From Curtobacterium sp. 9128 (GTDB lineage Bacteria > Actinomycetota > Actinomycetes > Actinomycetales > Microbacteriaceae): a stretch of 64,000 bases of DNA. Each line of letters begins with the position of its first letter. Within the stretch, counting starts at the first letter, position 1. The DNA is taken from contig NZ_LT576451.1 in assembly GCF_900086645.1 (NCBI RefSeq), positions 186,001 to 250,000 of the forward strand, written 5' to 3'. The notes beneath the pieces are model-generated. The model saw only the letters and a program-made list of their open reading frames with translations. It did no database searches and was not told where the DNA came from. Below, piece after piece: positions 1 through 8,082 of this stretch. The position numbers and the translations under genes are program-made.

Positions 1-595
1 CGTGCCGCGGCATCGCACCGAGGACACCGCCGATCGCGTGGGTCGGGTACCACATGGGCGGGTAGCTCGCCGTGGCCTTCCACCCGTCGCCGCCGCTGTA
101 CTTGTACGCGTCGTAGAAGCCGAGGTCCATGTCGTGGACGTAGTCGCCCTCGGCGTAGAACACCCGGCCGAACGCGCCTTGCTCTGCCTTCTGCCGCGCG
201 AACACCGTCGCCGGGTTGTACTGACTGGTCTCGCCCATCATGTAGGTCAGCCCGGTCTCCTGCACCGCGGCGATGATCGACTCGATCTCGGTCACCGCGG
301 TCGCCATCGGGACGGCCGAGTACACGTGCTTGCCCGCGCGCAGTGCCTGCAGCACGAGCGGTCCGTGCGTCCAGCGCTGGGTGAAGATCGCGACGGCGTC
401 AACGTCCGGGCTCGCGAGCATCGCCTCGAAGCTCGGGAAGGTCCCGGCGAGGGCGAGCTCGTCGACGAGGTGCTCGGCGCGCTCCGGGATGACGTCCGTG
501 GCGTAGACGTCGGAGATGCCGGGGTGCTTGTCGAACAGGGTCGCGAAGTGGCTGGCGAACTGGCCGGCTCCGACCATGCCGAGGGTGAACGTCAT
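1..595 (-). CDS. Gfo/Idh/MocA-family oxidoreductase, C-terminus cut by window edge
   Basis: Reads leftwards from an ATG at 595 and runs off the edge, leaving about 198 N-terminal residues. The start is preceded by AAGGAG about 6 bases upstream, so it is well fixed. The N-terminus MTFTLGMVGAGQFASHF is a Rossmann dinucleotide-binding fingerprint (GxGxxxxH). It is followed by the family's DVYATD strand and the EKP-like segment GKHVYSAVPMATAV, in which the usual E-K-P reads S-A-V-P. Members use NAD(P) to oxidise or reduce sugars, inositols and related compounds. The substrate cannot be told from this fragment. The neighbour on the right is divergent, so the operon partners lie outside the window. 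Confidence 0.85.
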   Translation of the reverse strand, partial: MTFTLGMVGAGQFASHFATLFDKHPGISDVYATDVIPERAEHLVDELALAGTFPSFEAMLASPDVDAVAIFTQRWTHGPLVLQALRAGKHVYSAVPMATAVTEIESIIAAVQETGLTYMMGETSQYNPATVFARQKAEQGAFGRVFYAEGDYVHDMDLGFYDAYKYSGGDGWKATASYPPMWYPTHAIGGVLGAMPRH

Positions 596-755
596 GCTGG
601 CTCCTTGGGTGGGTGTGCGTCGTTGCTCGACCATTGTGGCCATGCGGGTTTACTCGTGTCAACGGCTTCCCCTCGATGTGCAGGGCCGTGTACCCACGGG
701 CACATGTGGAGGAGCGGACACCCCGGGTCCCAGCCAGCGGCGCGACCATCCCGCC

Positions 756-1751
756 ATGGCCGATCGATCCCTGTCCACCGCCGTCGAGTCCCGCATCGAC
801 CGCGCCGCCCGCCGTGTGCTCGACGCCGGACGGCAGCCCCGGACGCCGATCCGCGAGTTCGTCACCGAGTTCCTGGTCTTCGGCGCGAAGCAGGCGTGGG
901 CGTGCACGTTCGGGGCGCTGCTGCTCGGCGTGATCGCGCTCGCACGCATCGCCTGGCCCGATGACGCCCCGGTCGCCAGGAACGACGCCCTGACCATCGC
1001 CGCGATCACCATCCAGGTCGCGATGCTCGTGTTCGGACTCGAGGCCGTGCGCGAGCTCCGTGTCGTGCTGCTCTTCCACGTCGTCGGCACGGTCATGGAG
1101 GTCTTCAAGACCGACTTCGGCTCGTGGGCTTACGACAGCGGTGGCCTACTGCACGTCGCCGGCGTCCCGCTGTTCTCCGGCTTCATGTACGGCGCGGTCG
1201 GTTCGTACATGGTCCGCGTGTACCGCCTCTTCGACCTCCGGTTCTCGCGCTACCCGAAGCAGTGGCACACCGCAGTGGTCGCCGCAGGCATCTACGCGAA
1301 CTTCTTCGCACACCACTTCGTCTGGGACGCGAGGTACGTGCTGCTCGCGCTCGTGGTGGTGTTGTTCGCCAGGACGACTATGCACGTGCGCGTCTACCGT
1401 GCGACGATCCGGATGCCGATCCTCGTGGCGATGGGGCTGGTCGCGGTGTTCATCTGGATCGCCGAGAACGTCGCGACCTGGGCTGGGGCGTGGTCCTACC
1501 CGGCACAGGTGGCCGCCTGGCACCCCGTCGCACCGACGAAGATCGTGGCGTGGCTGCTGCTCATGACGATCTCGGTCGCACTCGTCACGTGGCTCTCCCC
1601 ACCGCGCCCGTTCTCGGCCCGCTCGGTGAACTCCCGACCCGCACCGACCCATCCCGCAGCCCGCGCCCGTAGAGTGCATGCACGGATGCCAGCACCGGCG
1701 TCCGCTCGCCGCGAATCCTCAGCCTTTCGGCGCGACGCACACCTAGGCTGA
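756..1751 (+). CDS. DUF817 family integral membrane protein
   Basis: 331 residues from the ATG at 756. Conserved DUF817 blocks are visible: EFLVFGAKQAWAC near the N-terminus, GSWAYDSGG, PLFSGFMYGAVGSYMVR, NFFAHHFVWD, and FIWIAENVATW. About seven hydrophobic segments predict a polytopic membrane protein of the type of Bacillus subtilis YoaT. The biochemical function of the family is unknown. The last 45 residues or so, after LVTWLSPP, are Arg/Pro/Ala-rich and extend past the family core; they may be a native tail or a late stop codon. No clear Shine-Dalgarno sequence precedes the start, but the next in-frame ATGs would cut the conserved N-terminal block. The gene lies 68 bp upstream of the Bax-inhibitor-like gene on the same strand. 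Confidence 0.75.
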   Translation: MADRSLSTAVESRIDRAARRVLDAGRQPRTPIREFVTEFLVFGAKQAWACTFGALLLGVIALARIAWPDDAPVARNDALTIAAITIQVAMLVFGLEAVRELRVVLLFHVVGTVMEVFKTDFGSWAYDSGGLLHVAGVPLFSGFMYGAVGSYMVRVYRLFDLRFSRYPKQWHTAVVAAGIYANFFAHHFVWDARYVLLALVVVLFARTTMHVRVYRATIRMPILVAMGLVAVFIWIAENVATWAGAWSYPAQVAAWHPVAPTKIVAWLLLMTISVALVTWLSPPRPFSARSVNSRPAPTHPAARARRVHARMPAPASARRESSAFRRDAHLG

Positions 1752-1819
1752 GAGGACGCGAAGGAACGGTCCATCGTTCCCGCTCGACGACCCGAATCCA
1801 GAGGAATCACGAGGACACC

Positions 1820-2677
1820 ATGGCTTTCAAGCCCGGTTTCGACCAGTCCCCCGCCTTCAACGACGCGGGCCGGAACGCGTGGGGCGCCGGCGCCAACTCG
1901 CAGCAGGCCGGATGGGGCCAGACCCCGCAGCAGTCGGCGGGCATGACGCCCGAGCAGCTGCAGCACATGTACGACCGTCCGTCGGCGAGCACGGTCGACA
2001 CCGACCGCATGTCGTACGAAGACACCATCGTCAAGACGCTCATGGCGTTCGGTGTGCTCATCGTCGGCGCGGTCGCCGGGTGGAACCTCCCCCCGATCGT
2101 CTGGATCGCGGGCGCGATCATCGGGTTCGTCTTGGCGCTCGTCAACACCTTCAAGAAGAAGCCGTCCGGTGGCCTCGTGCTCGCGTACGCCTTCTTCGAG
2201 GGGCTCTTCGTCGGTGGCATCTCCGGCGCCTACAACTCCATGTGGGACGGCATCGTCACGCAGGCGGTCTTCGGCACCCTCGGCGTGTTCTTCGTCACGC
2301 TGCTGCTGTTCCGTTCGGGCAAGGTCCGTGCGACCCCGAAGATGACGCGGTTCTTCCTCGTCGCGATGGTCGGGTACATGGCGTTCTCGCTCGTCAACCT
2401 GGTCCTGATGTGGACCGGCGTCACCGACACGGCGTTCGGGCTTCTCGGCACGAAGGTGTTCGGTATCCCCCTCGGCGTCCTGATCGGCATCTTCGTTGTC
2501 CTGATGGCCGCGTACTCGCTCGTCCTCGACTTCGACCAGATCAAGACCGGTGTCGAGCGCGGTGCCCCGCGCATCTACGGCTGGACCGCGGCGTTCGGCC
2601 TCATCGTGACGCTCGTCTGGCTGTACCTCGAGATCCTGCGCATCCTCGCCATCGTCGCGAGCAGCTCCCGCAACTAG
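1820..2677 (+). CDS. Bax inhibitor-1/YccA family membrane protein
   Basis: 285 residues. The first 65 residues or so are hydrophilic and Gln/Gly/Ala-rich. About seven membrane spans follow, starting near TLMAFGVLIVGAVAGWNLP. The C-terminal half carries LVLDFDQIKTGVERGAP, the conserved acidic motif (D-F-D-x-I) of bacterial Bax-inhibitor-like proteins. Family members form pH- or Ca2+-sensitive leak channels or modulate membrane stress; which applies here is unknown. The ATG is preceded by CACGAGGAC, a reasonable ribosome binding site. A strong hairpin follows the stop codon by 14 bases. A short palindrome (GGAACG, six bases, CGTTCC) lies at 1763-1780 in the upstream gap. Confidence 0.85.
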   Translation: MAFKPGFDQSPAFNDAGRNAWGAGANSQQAGWGQTPQQSAGMTPEQLQHMYDRPSASTVDTDRMSYEDTIVKTLMAFGVLIVGAVAGWNLPPIVWIAGAIIGFVLALVNTFKKKPSGGLVLAYAFFEGLFVGGISGAYNSMWDGIVTQAVFGTLGVFFVTLLLFRSGKVRATPKMTRFFLVAMVGYMAFSLVNLVLMWTGVTDTAFGLLGTKVFGIPLGVLIGIFVVLMAAYSLVLDFDQIKTGVERGAPRIYGWTAAFGLIVTLVWLYLEILRILAIVASSSRN

Positions 2678-2691
2678 CGGCAGCGCACACA

Positions 2692-2723
2692 CGAAGGGCC
2701 CCGGCACTCGCCGGGGCCCTTCG
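2692..2723 (+). terminator. Rho-independent-type terminator after the Bax-inhibitor gene
   Basis: Perfect 14-bp inverted repeat (2692-2705 and 2710-2723, arm CGAAGGGCCCCGGC) with a 4-base loop, starting 14 bases past the stop codon. It is followed by TCGTGGTGG and lacks a real T-run, as is common in high-GC actinobacteria. Confidence 0.8.
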
Positions 2724-3055
2724 TCGTGGTGGTCCTCCGCCCGTCGCCCGCCGCCCGCGCCCGCCGCGCGACGCCCGACGCGCGACGCCCGACGCGCGAC
2801 GCCCGACGCGCGCTGCCCGACCGGTCACAACTCCCCGCTCAGGTTCGCCGAGCGGTCACGAAACGTCGTTCGTAGCGCCGACGACCGACGGTCTGTGACC
2901 ACTCCACGAACGTGAGCGGGGTGTTGCGACCACCCGGCACGGGGCACCCGGCACGGGGCACGGGGCACCCGGCACGGGGCACGGGGCACGGCACAGGCAC
3001 GGCGGCATCGGGGTACAGGGGCACCCACACCCGCGGCGCGCCCCACGCACGACGA
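2724..3055. repeat. Gene-free gap with short tandem arrays and an imperfect palindrome
   Basis: No convincing gene is present. Three structures fill the gap. First, four 14-bp tandem units (CGCGCGACGCCCGA) lie at 2765-2820, the last unit with two changes. Second, an imperfect inverted repeat has 25-base arms at 2823-2847 and 2907-2931 with 22 of 25 positions matching. Third, an array of CACCCGGCACGGGG-type units, with variable loss of CCCGG, lies at 2931-2999. The gap sits between the converging ends of the Bax-inhibitor gene and guaA. Confidence 0.8.
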
Positions 3056-3084
3056 AGGCCCGCCGAGCACTGCTCGACGGGCCT
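3056..3084 (-). terminator. guaA: Terminator hairpin downstream of guaA
   Basis: Arms AGGCCCGCCGAGCA (3056-3069) and TGCTCGACGGGCCT (3071-3084) pair with one mismatch. The hairpin begins 17 bases beyond the guaA stop codon in its direction of transcription. Confidence 0.7.
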
Positions 3085-3101
3085 CCGGCGTCAGGGGAGC
3101 A

Positions 3102-4682
3102 TCACTCCCACTCGATCGTCCCCGGCGGCTTCGACGTGACATCGAGCACGACCCGGTTGACGTCGCGCACCTCGTTCGTGATGCGGTTCGAGATCTTCGC
3201 GAGCACGTCGTACGGCAGACGCGTCCAGTCGGCGGTCATCGCGTCCTCGGACGAAACCGGGCGGAGCACGATCGGGTGCCCGTACGTGCGCCCGTCGCCC
3301 TGGACGCCCACGGAGCGGACGTCGGCGAGGAGCACGACCGGGCATTGCCAGATCTCGTCGTCCAACCCCGCCGCGGTCAGTTCTTCACGCGCGATCTTGT
3401 CGGCCGCGCGCAGGATCTCCAACCGCTCCTTGTCGACGGACCCGACGATGCGGATGCCGAGACCGGGGCCGGGGAAGGGCTGGCGGCCGACGATGACCTC
3501 GGGGAGCCCGAGCTCGCGGCCGACGGCACGGACCTCGTCCTTGAACAGCGCACGGAGGGGCTCGACGAGCTCGAACGTCATGTCCTCGGGCAGACCACCG
3601 ACGTTGTGGTGCGACTTGATGTTCGCGGTACCGGAGCCACCACCGGACTCGACGACGTCCGGGTACAACGTGCCCTGCACGAGGAACTTGACCTCGGCGT
3701 CGCCGTCGGACGCGCGGGCCTCGAGCACGAGTGCCTCGGCGGCTGCCTCGAAGGTGCGGATGAACTCGCGCCCGATGATCTTGCGCTTCTGCTCCGGGTC
3801 GCTCACGCCGGCGAGGGCGTCGAGGAACTGCTGCTCGGCGTCGACCGTGATCAGGCGGACGCCGGTCGAGGCGACGTAGTCCTCTTCCACCTGCTTGCGC
3901 TCGTCGGCACGGAGGAGCCCGTGGTCGACGAAGACGCAGGTCAGCTGGTCCCCGACGGCCTTGTGGACGATCGCTGCGGCGACGGCGGAGTCGACCCCAC
4001 CGGACAGCCCGGCGATGACGCGGGAGGACCCGACCTGCGCGCGGATGCGGGCGACCTGCTCCTCGATCACGTTGGACGAGTTCCAGTCGCCGGGGAGCCC
4101 GGCGGCCTTGTGCAGGAAGTTCTCGATGATCTCCTGGCCGTGCTCCGAGTGCTTCACCTCGGGGTGCCACTGCACGCCGTAGAGCTTGCGCTCGTCGGAC
4201 GCGAAGGCCGCGACGGGAGTGGACGCACTCGACGCGAGCACGTCGAAGCCCGCAGGCGCCGCCGACACGGAATCGCCGTGCGACATCCAGGTCGTCTGGG
4301 CCGCCGGCTGTCCACCGAGCAGGACGGAATCGGTCCCGCTCACCTCGACGGAAGTGGCGCCGTACTCACGGAGACCGGTGTTCGCCACCGTCCCACCGAG
4401 CGCCGATGCCATGGCCTGGAATCCGTAGCAGATGCCGAGGACCGGGACGCCGAGCTCGAGGATGTCACCGTCGAGCGACGGTGCGCCTTCCTCGTACACG
4501 GACGACGGTCCGCCGGACAGCACGATCGCTGCCGGGGCCTTCGCACGGACCTCGTCCGCGGTGATGGAGTGCGGGACGATCTCGCTGTAGACGTTCGCTT
4601 CCCGCACGCGGCGAGCGATGAGCTGCGCGTACTGGGCTCCGAAGTCGACGACGAGGACGGGACGCTGTTCGGTCTCGCTCAC
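3102..4682 (-). CDS. guaA: GMP synthase (glutamine-hydrolysing)
   Basis: 526 residues, the usual family length. It aminates XMP to GMP with glutamine and ATP, the last step of guanine nucleotide synthesis, in the cytosol. The N-terminal class-I glutamine amidotransferase domain shows VLGICYGFQ with the nucleophilic Cys and [11 protein letters not shown] with the His-Glu pair. The ATP-pyrophosphatase domain has the P-loop SGGVDSAVA. The C-terminal dimerisation domain ends KPPGTIEWE, as is typical. The start is GTG, preceded by a strong GAAGGAGG inside the 3' end of the upstream DUF3817 gene, whose stop overlaps it by 4 bp, so the two are translationally coupled. IMP dehydrogenase (guaB) is about 13 kb away. 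Confidence 0.98.
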   Translation of the reverse strand: MSETEQRPVLVVDFGAQYAQLIARRVREANVYSEIVPHSITADEVRAKAPAAIVLSGGPSSVYEEGAPSLDGDILELGVPVLGICYGFQAMASALGGTVANTGLREYGATSVEVSGTDSVLLGGQPAAQTTWMSHGDSVSAAPAGFDVLASSASTPVAAFASDERKLYGVQWHPEVKHSEHGQEIIENFLHKAAGLPGDWNSSNVIEEQVARIRAQVGSSRVIAGLSGGVDSAVAAAIVHKAVGDQLTCVFVDHGLLRADERKQVEEDYVASTGVRLITVDAEQQFLDALAGVSDPEQKRKIIGREFIRTFEAAAEALVLEARASDGDAEVKFLVQGTLYPDVVESGGGSGTANIKSHHNVGGLPEDMTFELVEPLRALFKDEVRAVGRELGLPEVIVGRQPFPGPGLGIRIVGSVDKERLEILRAADKIAREELTAAGLDDEIWQCPVVLLADVRSVGVQGDGRTYGHPIVLRPVSSEDAMTADWTRLPYDVLAKISNRITNEVRDVNRVVLDVTSKPPGTIEWE

Positions 4683-5134
4683 CGAGCGGCCTCCTTCTCA
4701 CGCGCCTGTTGCGCGGTCAGCTCGTGGTAGGTGTCCATGGCGATCTTCTGCATGCGGTGCTCGACCACGAACGACATGAACGGGATGATGCCCCCGAGGG
4801 CGATGAGCAGGAACCGGATCGGCTTCCAGCGCATGATGCTCCACAGACGGAAGTCCGTGAACAGGTACAGCACGTACAGCCAACCGTGGGCGATGAGGAT
4901 GCCGATCGACAGGTTGAAGGTGCCGGGATCCTTGCCCGCAGTGCCCTCCGGCACGAAGAACGCCCCGCCGCCGAGCTGCATCTCGAGGTGCAGCGGCGTG
5001 TACTTGATGACCATCTCGACCACCAGGGCGAGCAGCAGCACACCGGTGATGTACGCCGAGACGCGGTACCACTTCACCGCTCCCGGGATCTTCGGGATGT
5101 CGCGGGTTCGGACGGTCAGAGCCATATCGGCCAT
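4679..5134 (-). CDS. DUF3817 domain membrane protein
   Basis: 151 residues with about three to four hydrophobic segments: [34 protein letters not shown] and [19 protein letters not shown]. The layout and the motifs [10 protein letters not shown] and FVVEH match the DUF3817 family, found next to guaA in many actinobacteria. The function is unknown, but a membrane role is clear. An in-frame ATG at 5125 with an upstream TAGGATG is an alternative start. It lies one base after the SURF1 gene and overlaps guaA by 4 bp, so it is part of a co-transcribed minus-strand run. Confidence 0.85.
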   Translation of the reverse strand: MADMALTVRTRDIPKIPGAVKWYRVSAYITGVLLLALVVEMVIKYTPLHLEMQLGGGAFFVPEGTAGKDPGTFNLSIGILIAHGWLYVLYLFTDFRLWSIMRWKPIRFLLIALGGIIPFMSFVVEHRMQKIAMDTYHELTAQQAREKEAAR

Positions 5135-5135
5135 C

Positions 5136-5891
5136 CTACCGTCGTGCGAGCATGACCTCTTCGTCCTCGTTCTCGCGCTCCCAGGCGTCCTTCACGAAGC
5201 GCCACCAGAGGAACACGGCGAACCCGGCGAAGACGACCCACTCGACCGCGTAGAACAGGTTCAGCCAGTCGAACTGGACGTCGCGGGTCGGTGCGCGGTC
5301 GGCCACGGTGGACAGGTCCGCTGCCTTCGCCGTGGTGCCGTCCGCAACGACGTAGCCGCCGTACATGCGGTCGTCGAACGCCTTCCACGTGTTCACGAAC
5401 CGCGCGGGTGCGACGGCCGAGTACTCGTTCTGCTGGAAGGAGTCCTGGTCTGGGGACTCGGACGGGTAGTACCGCCCCTGCACCGTGACGGTCGCGCCGT
5501 CCGCCAGGCGGTCACCGCCGGCGACGGCGGCTGCCTTCTGGTCGGACCAGCCGATGACGACCGGGAGGCTCGCCCCAGTGGTCGTGTCGACCATGTGTCC
5601 GACGGTCTGGTACTTCCCACCCCCGCTGCGCCCGGTCAGGACCGTCGTGTCGCCTTCCACGAAGCGGCCGGTGACGGTCACCTTCTGACCGGCGAGGCTG
5701 TCGCCCACCCCGCGCTCGGGCTTCGACACGTCCGACAACACGTGGCGCGTCTCGGTGGTGGCCGGGAGCGGCTTGCCGTTCTCGATGCTGCGCTCGAGTT
5801 GCCACTTGCCGAGGAATGCGAACACCGCTGCGAGGACCAGCGCGAGCAGCAGCAGCGCGATCCATCTCGGTCGTCGGGCTACGGCCCACAT
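5136..5891 (-). CDS. SURF1 family cytochrome oxidase assembly protein
   Basis: 251 residues with the SURF1 topology: one transmembrane helix near residues 9-28 (WIALLLLALVLAAVFAFLG, followed by KWQLERS), a large extracytoplasmic domain, and a second helix near the C-terminus (AVEWVVFAGFAVFLWWRF). The motif GKWQLERS at the first helix and the pattern VTVQGRYYPSE...FVNTWKAFDD are characteristic. SURF1 proteins help insert haem a into cytochrome c oxidase at the membrane. The ATG at 5891 lies 5 bp from the end of the antiporter gene, placing it in the same transcript. No oxidase genes are in the window. Confidence 0.9.
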   Translation of the reverse strand: MWAVARRPRWIALLLLALVLAAVFAFLGKWQLERSIENGKPLPATTETRHVLSDVSKPERGVGDSLAGQKVTVTGRFVEGDTTVLTGRSGGGKYQTVGHMVDTTTGASLPVVIGWSDQKAAAVAGGDRLADGATVTVQGRYYPSESPDQDSFQQNEYSAVAPARFVNTWKAFDDRMYGGYVVADGTTAKAADLSTVADRAPTRDVQFDWLNLFYAVEWVVFAGFAVFLWWRFVKDAWERENEDEEVMLARR

Positions 5892-5896
5892 GCGTA

Positions 5897-7312
5897 TCAG
5901 TACTCCGGATCGCGCTGGCGTGCCGGGCGTTCGGGGCGCTCGGCGGGGATCTCGACCGACGACGTCCCCGTGCTCACCGTCTCCGGTTCACGCTCGGATG
6001 TCGTCTCCGGTCGACCATTCTCGCGCTCTTCGCTGCCAGCAGCCTCCACGAGGGCGATCTCCTCGGCGAACCGGGCATCGCGTTCGGCCTTGCGCGCAGA
6101 CGCCGCCTCGGCGGCGGCGCGCTCGCGCCCGCGCAGCTTGCGCACCCGGGCAGGACGGACCACGAGGCGGCCGATCCGGTCCGAGTTCGAGGCGAGCAAC
6201 GGCCCGAGGATCGCCATGATGAGGACGTACAGGCCCGCGAACGCGGTGATCCGTGCCTCCAGTCCGGCGGCAGCCGAGAGCGTCGCGAGGATCAGCGCGA
6301 ACTCGCCACGGTTCACCAGGATCACCGCGGTGTTGATGCCCTGCTGGACAGAGAAGCCGTTCATCCGGGCAACGAGCTGCCCTGCGACGGCGTTCAGCAC
6401 GACCGTCATGCCGACCGCCGCGAGGACCGGCCAGAACACCTCGCCGAACGTGGCGATGTCGAGACCGAGGCCGAAGTTGACGAAGAAGAACGCCGCGAAG
6501 ACGTCACGCATCGGGAGCGCCAGCTGCTCGATGCGGTCGCGGTAGCGCGTCGCGCCGCAGAGCAGGCCGATCACGAACGCGCCGATCGCGTCGGTCACGC
6601 CGAGGAGCTCCCCGATGCCACCGAACATCACGGCGAGGCCGAAGAACAGGATCGTGAAGAGCTCGTCGTCGCGCGTCGCGAAGATCCGCGAGACCTGTTT
6701 GCCGCCCCACCGCGCCAGGCTGAACATCACGATGAGGAACCCGAACGCCAGCCCGAGCTTGCCGATCACGCCCCACACGTTCGTGTCGCCGGACAGCACG
6801 ACGGAGACGATCGCGAGGTAGATCGCGATGAAGACGTCCTCGATCACGGTGACGCCGAGGATCATCGGGGTCTCGTCGTTGGCCAGACGGCGGAGTTCGA
6901 TCAGCAGCTTCGTGACGATCGCACTGGATGACGTCGCCGTCATCCCGGCGATGATCAGGGCTTCCCGGGTGCCCCAGCCCAGGGAGAACCCGAAGGCGAA
7001 CCCGACGCCCATGTTGATCGCGACGTACGTGCCGCCGGACACCAAGAGTTTGCCGGCGTTGCCGTAGAACTCTTCCTGGTCGAACTCGAGCCCCAGGTTG
7101 AACAGCAGCAGGATCAGGCCGAAGGTGGCGATGAGCTCGATCGTGTGCGATTCGACGCTCAGCCCGATCCACGGCGTGTGCGGGCTCGCGATGAGCCCGA
7201 CGATCATGTAGATCGGGATGGCGGGCAGGCCGATCAGCTTGCCGAGGCGTCCGAGGACGTAGGCGATGAGGAACAGGCCGCCGATGGTGAGCAGCTCACC
7301 ACCCAGGTGCAT
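5897..7312 (-). CDS. khtU: CPA2-type cation:proton antiporter (KhtU-like)
   Basis: 471 residues. The membrane part (residues 1 to about 385) has about 12-13 helices with the CPA2 hallmarks LLFNLGLEFDQEEF, GMTATSSSAIVTKLL and GATRYRDRIEQLALPMRDVFAAFFFVNFGL. The last 85 residues are charged and cytosolic (REREN, EPETVSTGT), with no TrkA-N (NAD-binding) domain. The absence of a fused TrkA-N domain, together with a separate TrkA-C protein encoded 5 bp upstream, matches the Bacillus KhtT-KhtU K+/H+ antiporter arrangement. The ion (K+ or Na+) is inferred from the pairing, not seen. It may work in pH or methylglyoxal-type stress, as KhtTU does. Confidence 0.85.
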   Translation of the reverse strand: MHLGGELLTIGGLFLIAYVLGRLGKLIGLPAIPIYMIVGLIASPHTPWIGLSVESHTIELIATFGLILLLFNLGLEFDQEEFYGNAGKLLVSGGTYVAINMGVGFAFGFSLGWGTREALIIAGMTATSSSAIVTKLLIELRRLANDETPMILGVTVIEDVFIAIYLAIVSVVLSGDTNVWGVIGKLGLAFGFLIVMFSLARWGGKQVSRIFATRDDELFTILFFGLAVMFGGIGELLGVTDAIGAFVIGLLCGATRYRDRIEQLALPMRDVFAAFFFVNFGLGLDIATFGEVFWPVLAAVGMTVVLNAVAGQLVARMNGFSVQQGINTAVILVNRGEFALILATLSAAAGLEARITAFAGLYVLIMAILGPLLASNSDRIGRLVVRPARVRKLRGRERAAAEAASARKAERDARFAEEIALVEAAGSEERENGRPETTSEREPETVSTGTSSVEIPAERPERPARQRDPEY

Positions 7313-7317
7313 CCGCG

Positions 7318-7851
7318 CTACCTTCCGGGCGGGGCCTCGGCAGCTGCTGCCGCCGCGAGCTCACCGCTGCGGTAGAACGAGAAGGCCTTCGCGACCTTCT
7401 CGGGAGCGCCGGCGACGACGATCGTGTCACCCGGGAAGACGACGAAGTCGGGTGACGGCGCCGGGTTGGCGCTGTCGCCACGGACGACGGCCACGACGGT
7501 CAGGCCGATGAAGCCCGAGTCGTGCAGGTCGCCGAGCGGCTTGCCGGCGATCGCGTCGTCGTAGTCGACCGAGAACCAGTCGATCGACAGCCCGGGGATC
7601 TCGTCGAGCTTGTCGAGCCCCTCGGTGATGCGGGTGCCGCCGAGCAGCTCGGCGAGGGTGTGCGCTTCGTCCTCACTGAGGCGCAGCGACACCTTCTCCG
7701 ACTTGTCGGCGCCGTCGGAGACGTCCGCGAAGGAGATGAGGTCGGAGTGTCCCGACCGGTGCGTGATGACACCACACTTGCCACCGTCGTCGGTGTAGAA
7801 GCTGTGCAGCACGCCGACTCCGGGGAGTTTGACGCGGTGAACGTCGACCAT
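7318..7851 (-). CDS. khtT: TrkA-C domain antiporter regulatory subunit (KhtT-like)
   Basis: 177 residues from the ATG at 7851, chosen because AAAGGGAG lies 6-7 bases upstream; an in-frame ATG at 7887 lacks this. The N-terminal half (VHRVKLPGVGVLHSFYTDDG) resembles the KhtT N-terminal domain. The C-terminal half has a TrkA-C/RCK-C fold: GKPLGDLHDSGFIGLTVVAVVRG, then DFVVFPGDTIVVAGAPEKV. RCK-C domains bind small ligands such as c-di-AMP and gate the partner antiporter. The 5-bp gap to the antiporter gene supports one transcript and one complex. The promoter should lie in 7852-8021. Confidence 0.85.
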   Translation of the reverse strand: MVDVHRVKLPGVGVLHSFYTDDGGKCGVITHRSGHSDLISFADVSDGADKSEKVSLRLSEDEAHTLAELLGGTRITEGLDKLDEIPGLSIDWFSVDYDDAIAGKPLGDLHDSGFIGLTVVAVVRGDSANPAPSPDFVVFPGDTIVVAGAPEKVAKAFSFYRSGELAAAAAAEAPPGR

Positions 7852-8021
7852 GATGGCTCCCTTTTCGAGTACGCCCATGCTAACCACCGCGAGTGTCCGC
7901 GCATTCCACCTGTGGAAAGTCCGTCAGCGCAGGATGCCGAGGCTGCGGGCTGTGGAGACCAGGGCGCATGCGTTCCATCAGGCGCCCGGCGATCGCCGGC
8001 GCGAGTGCGCTCTCCCCTGCT

Positions 8022-8061
8022 GCGGATGACCGCGGGTGACCGCGGATGACCGCGGACAACC
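8022..8061. repeat. Four 10-bp tandem units in the khtT-hutH gap
   Basis: Units GCGGATGACC, GCGGGTGACC, GCGGATGACC and GCGGACAACC run head to tail. They lie between the 3' end of hutH (8083) and the upstream region of khtT. A regulatory or purely repetitive role cannot be decided from sequence. Confidence 0.7.
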
Positions 8062-8082
8062 CAGACGACCGCGGGCGAGCGG

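Noticed and set aside
1763-1780. GGAACG-N6-CGTTCC as an operator for the Bax-inhibitor gene
   Set aside because: Six-base arms are expected by chance in 64 kb; mentioned only in the gene entry.
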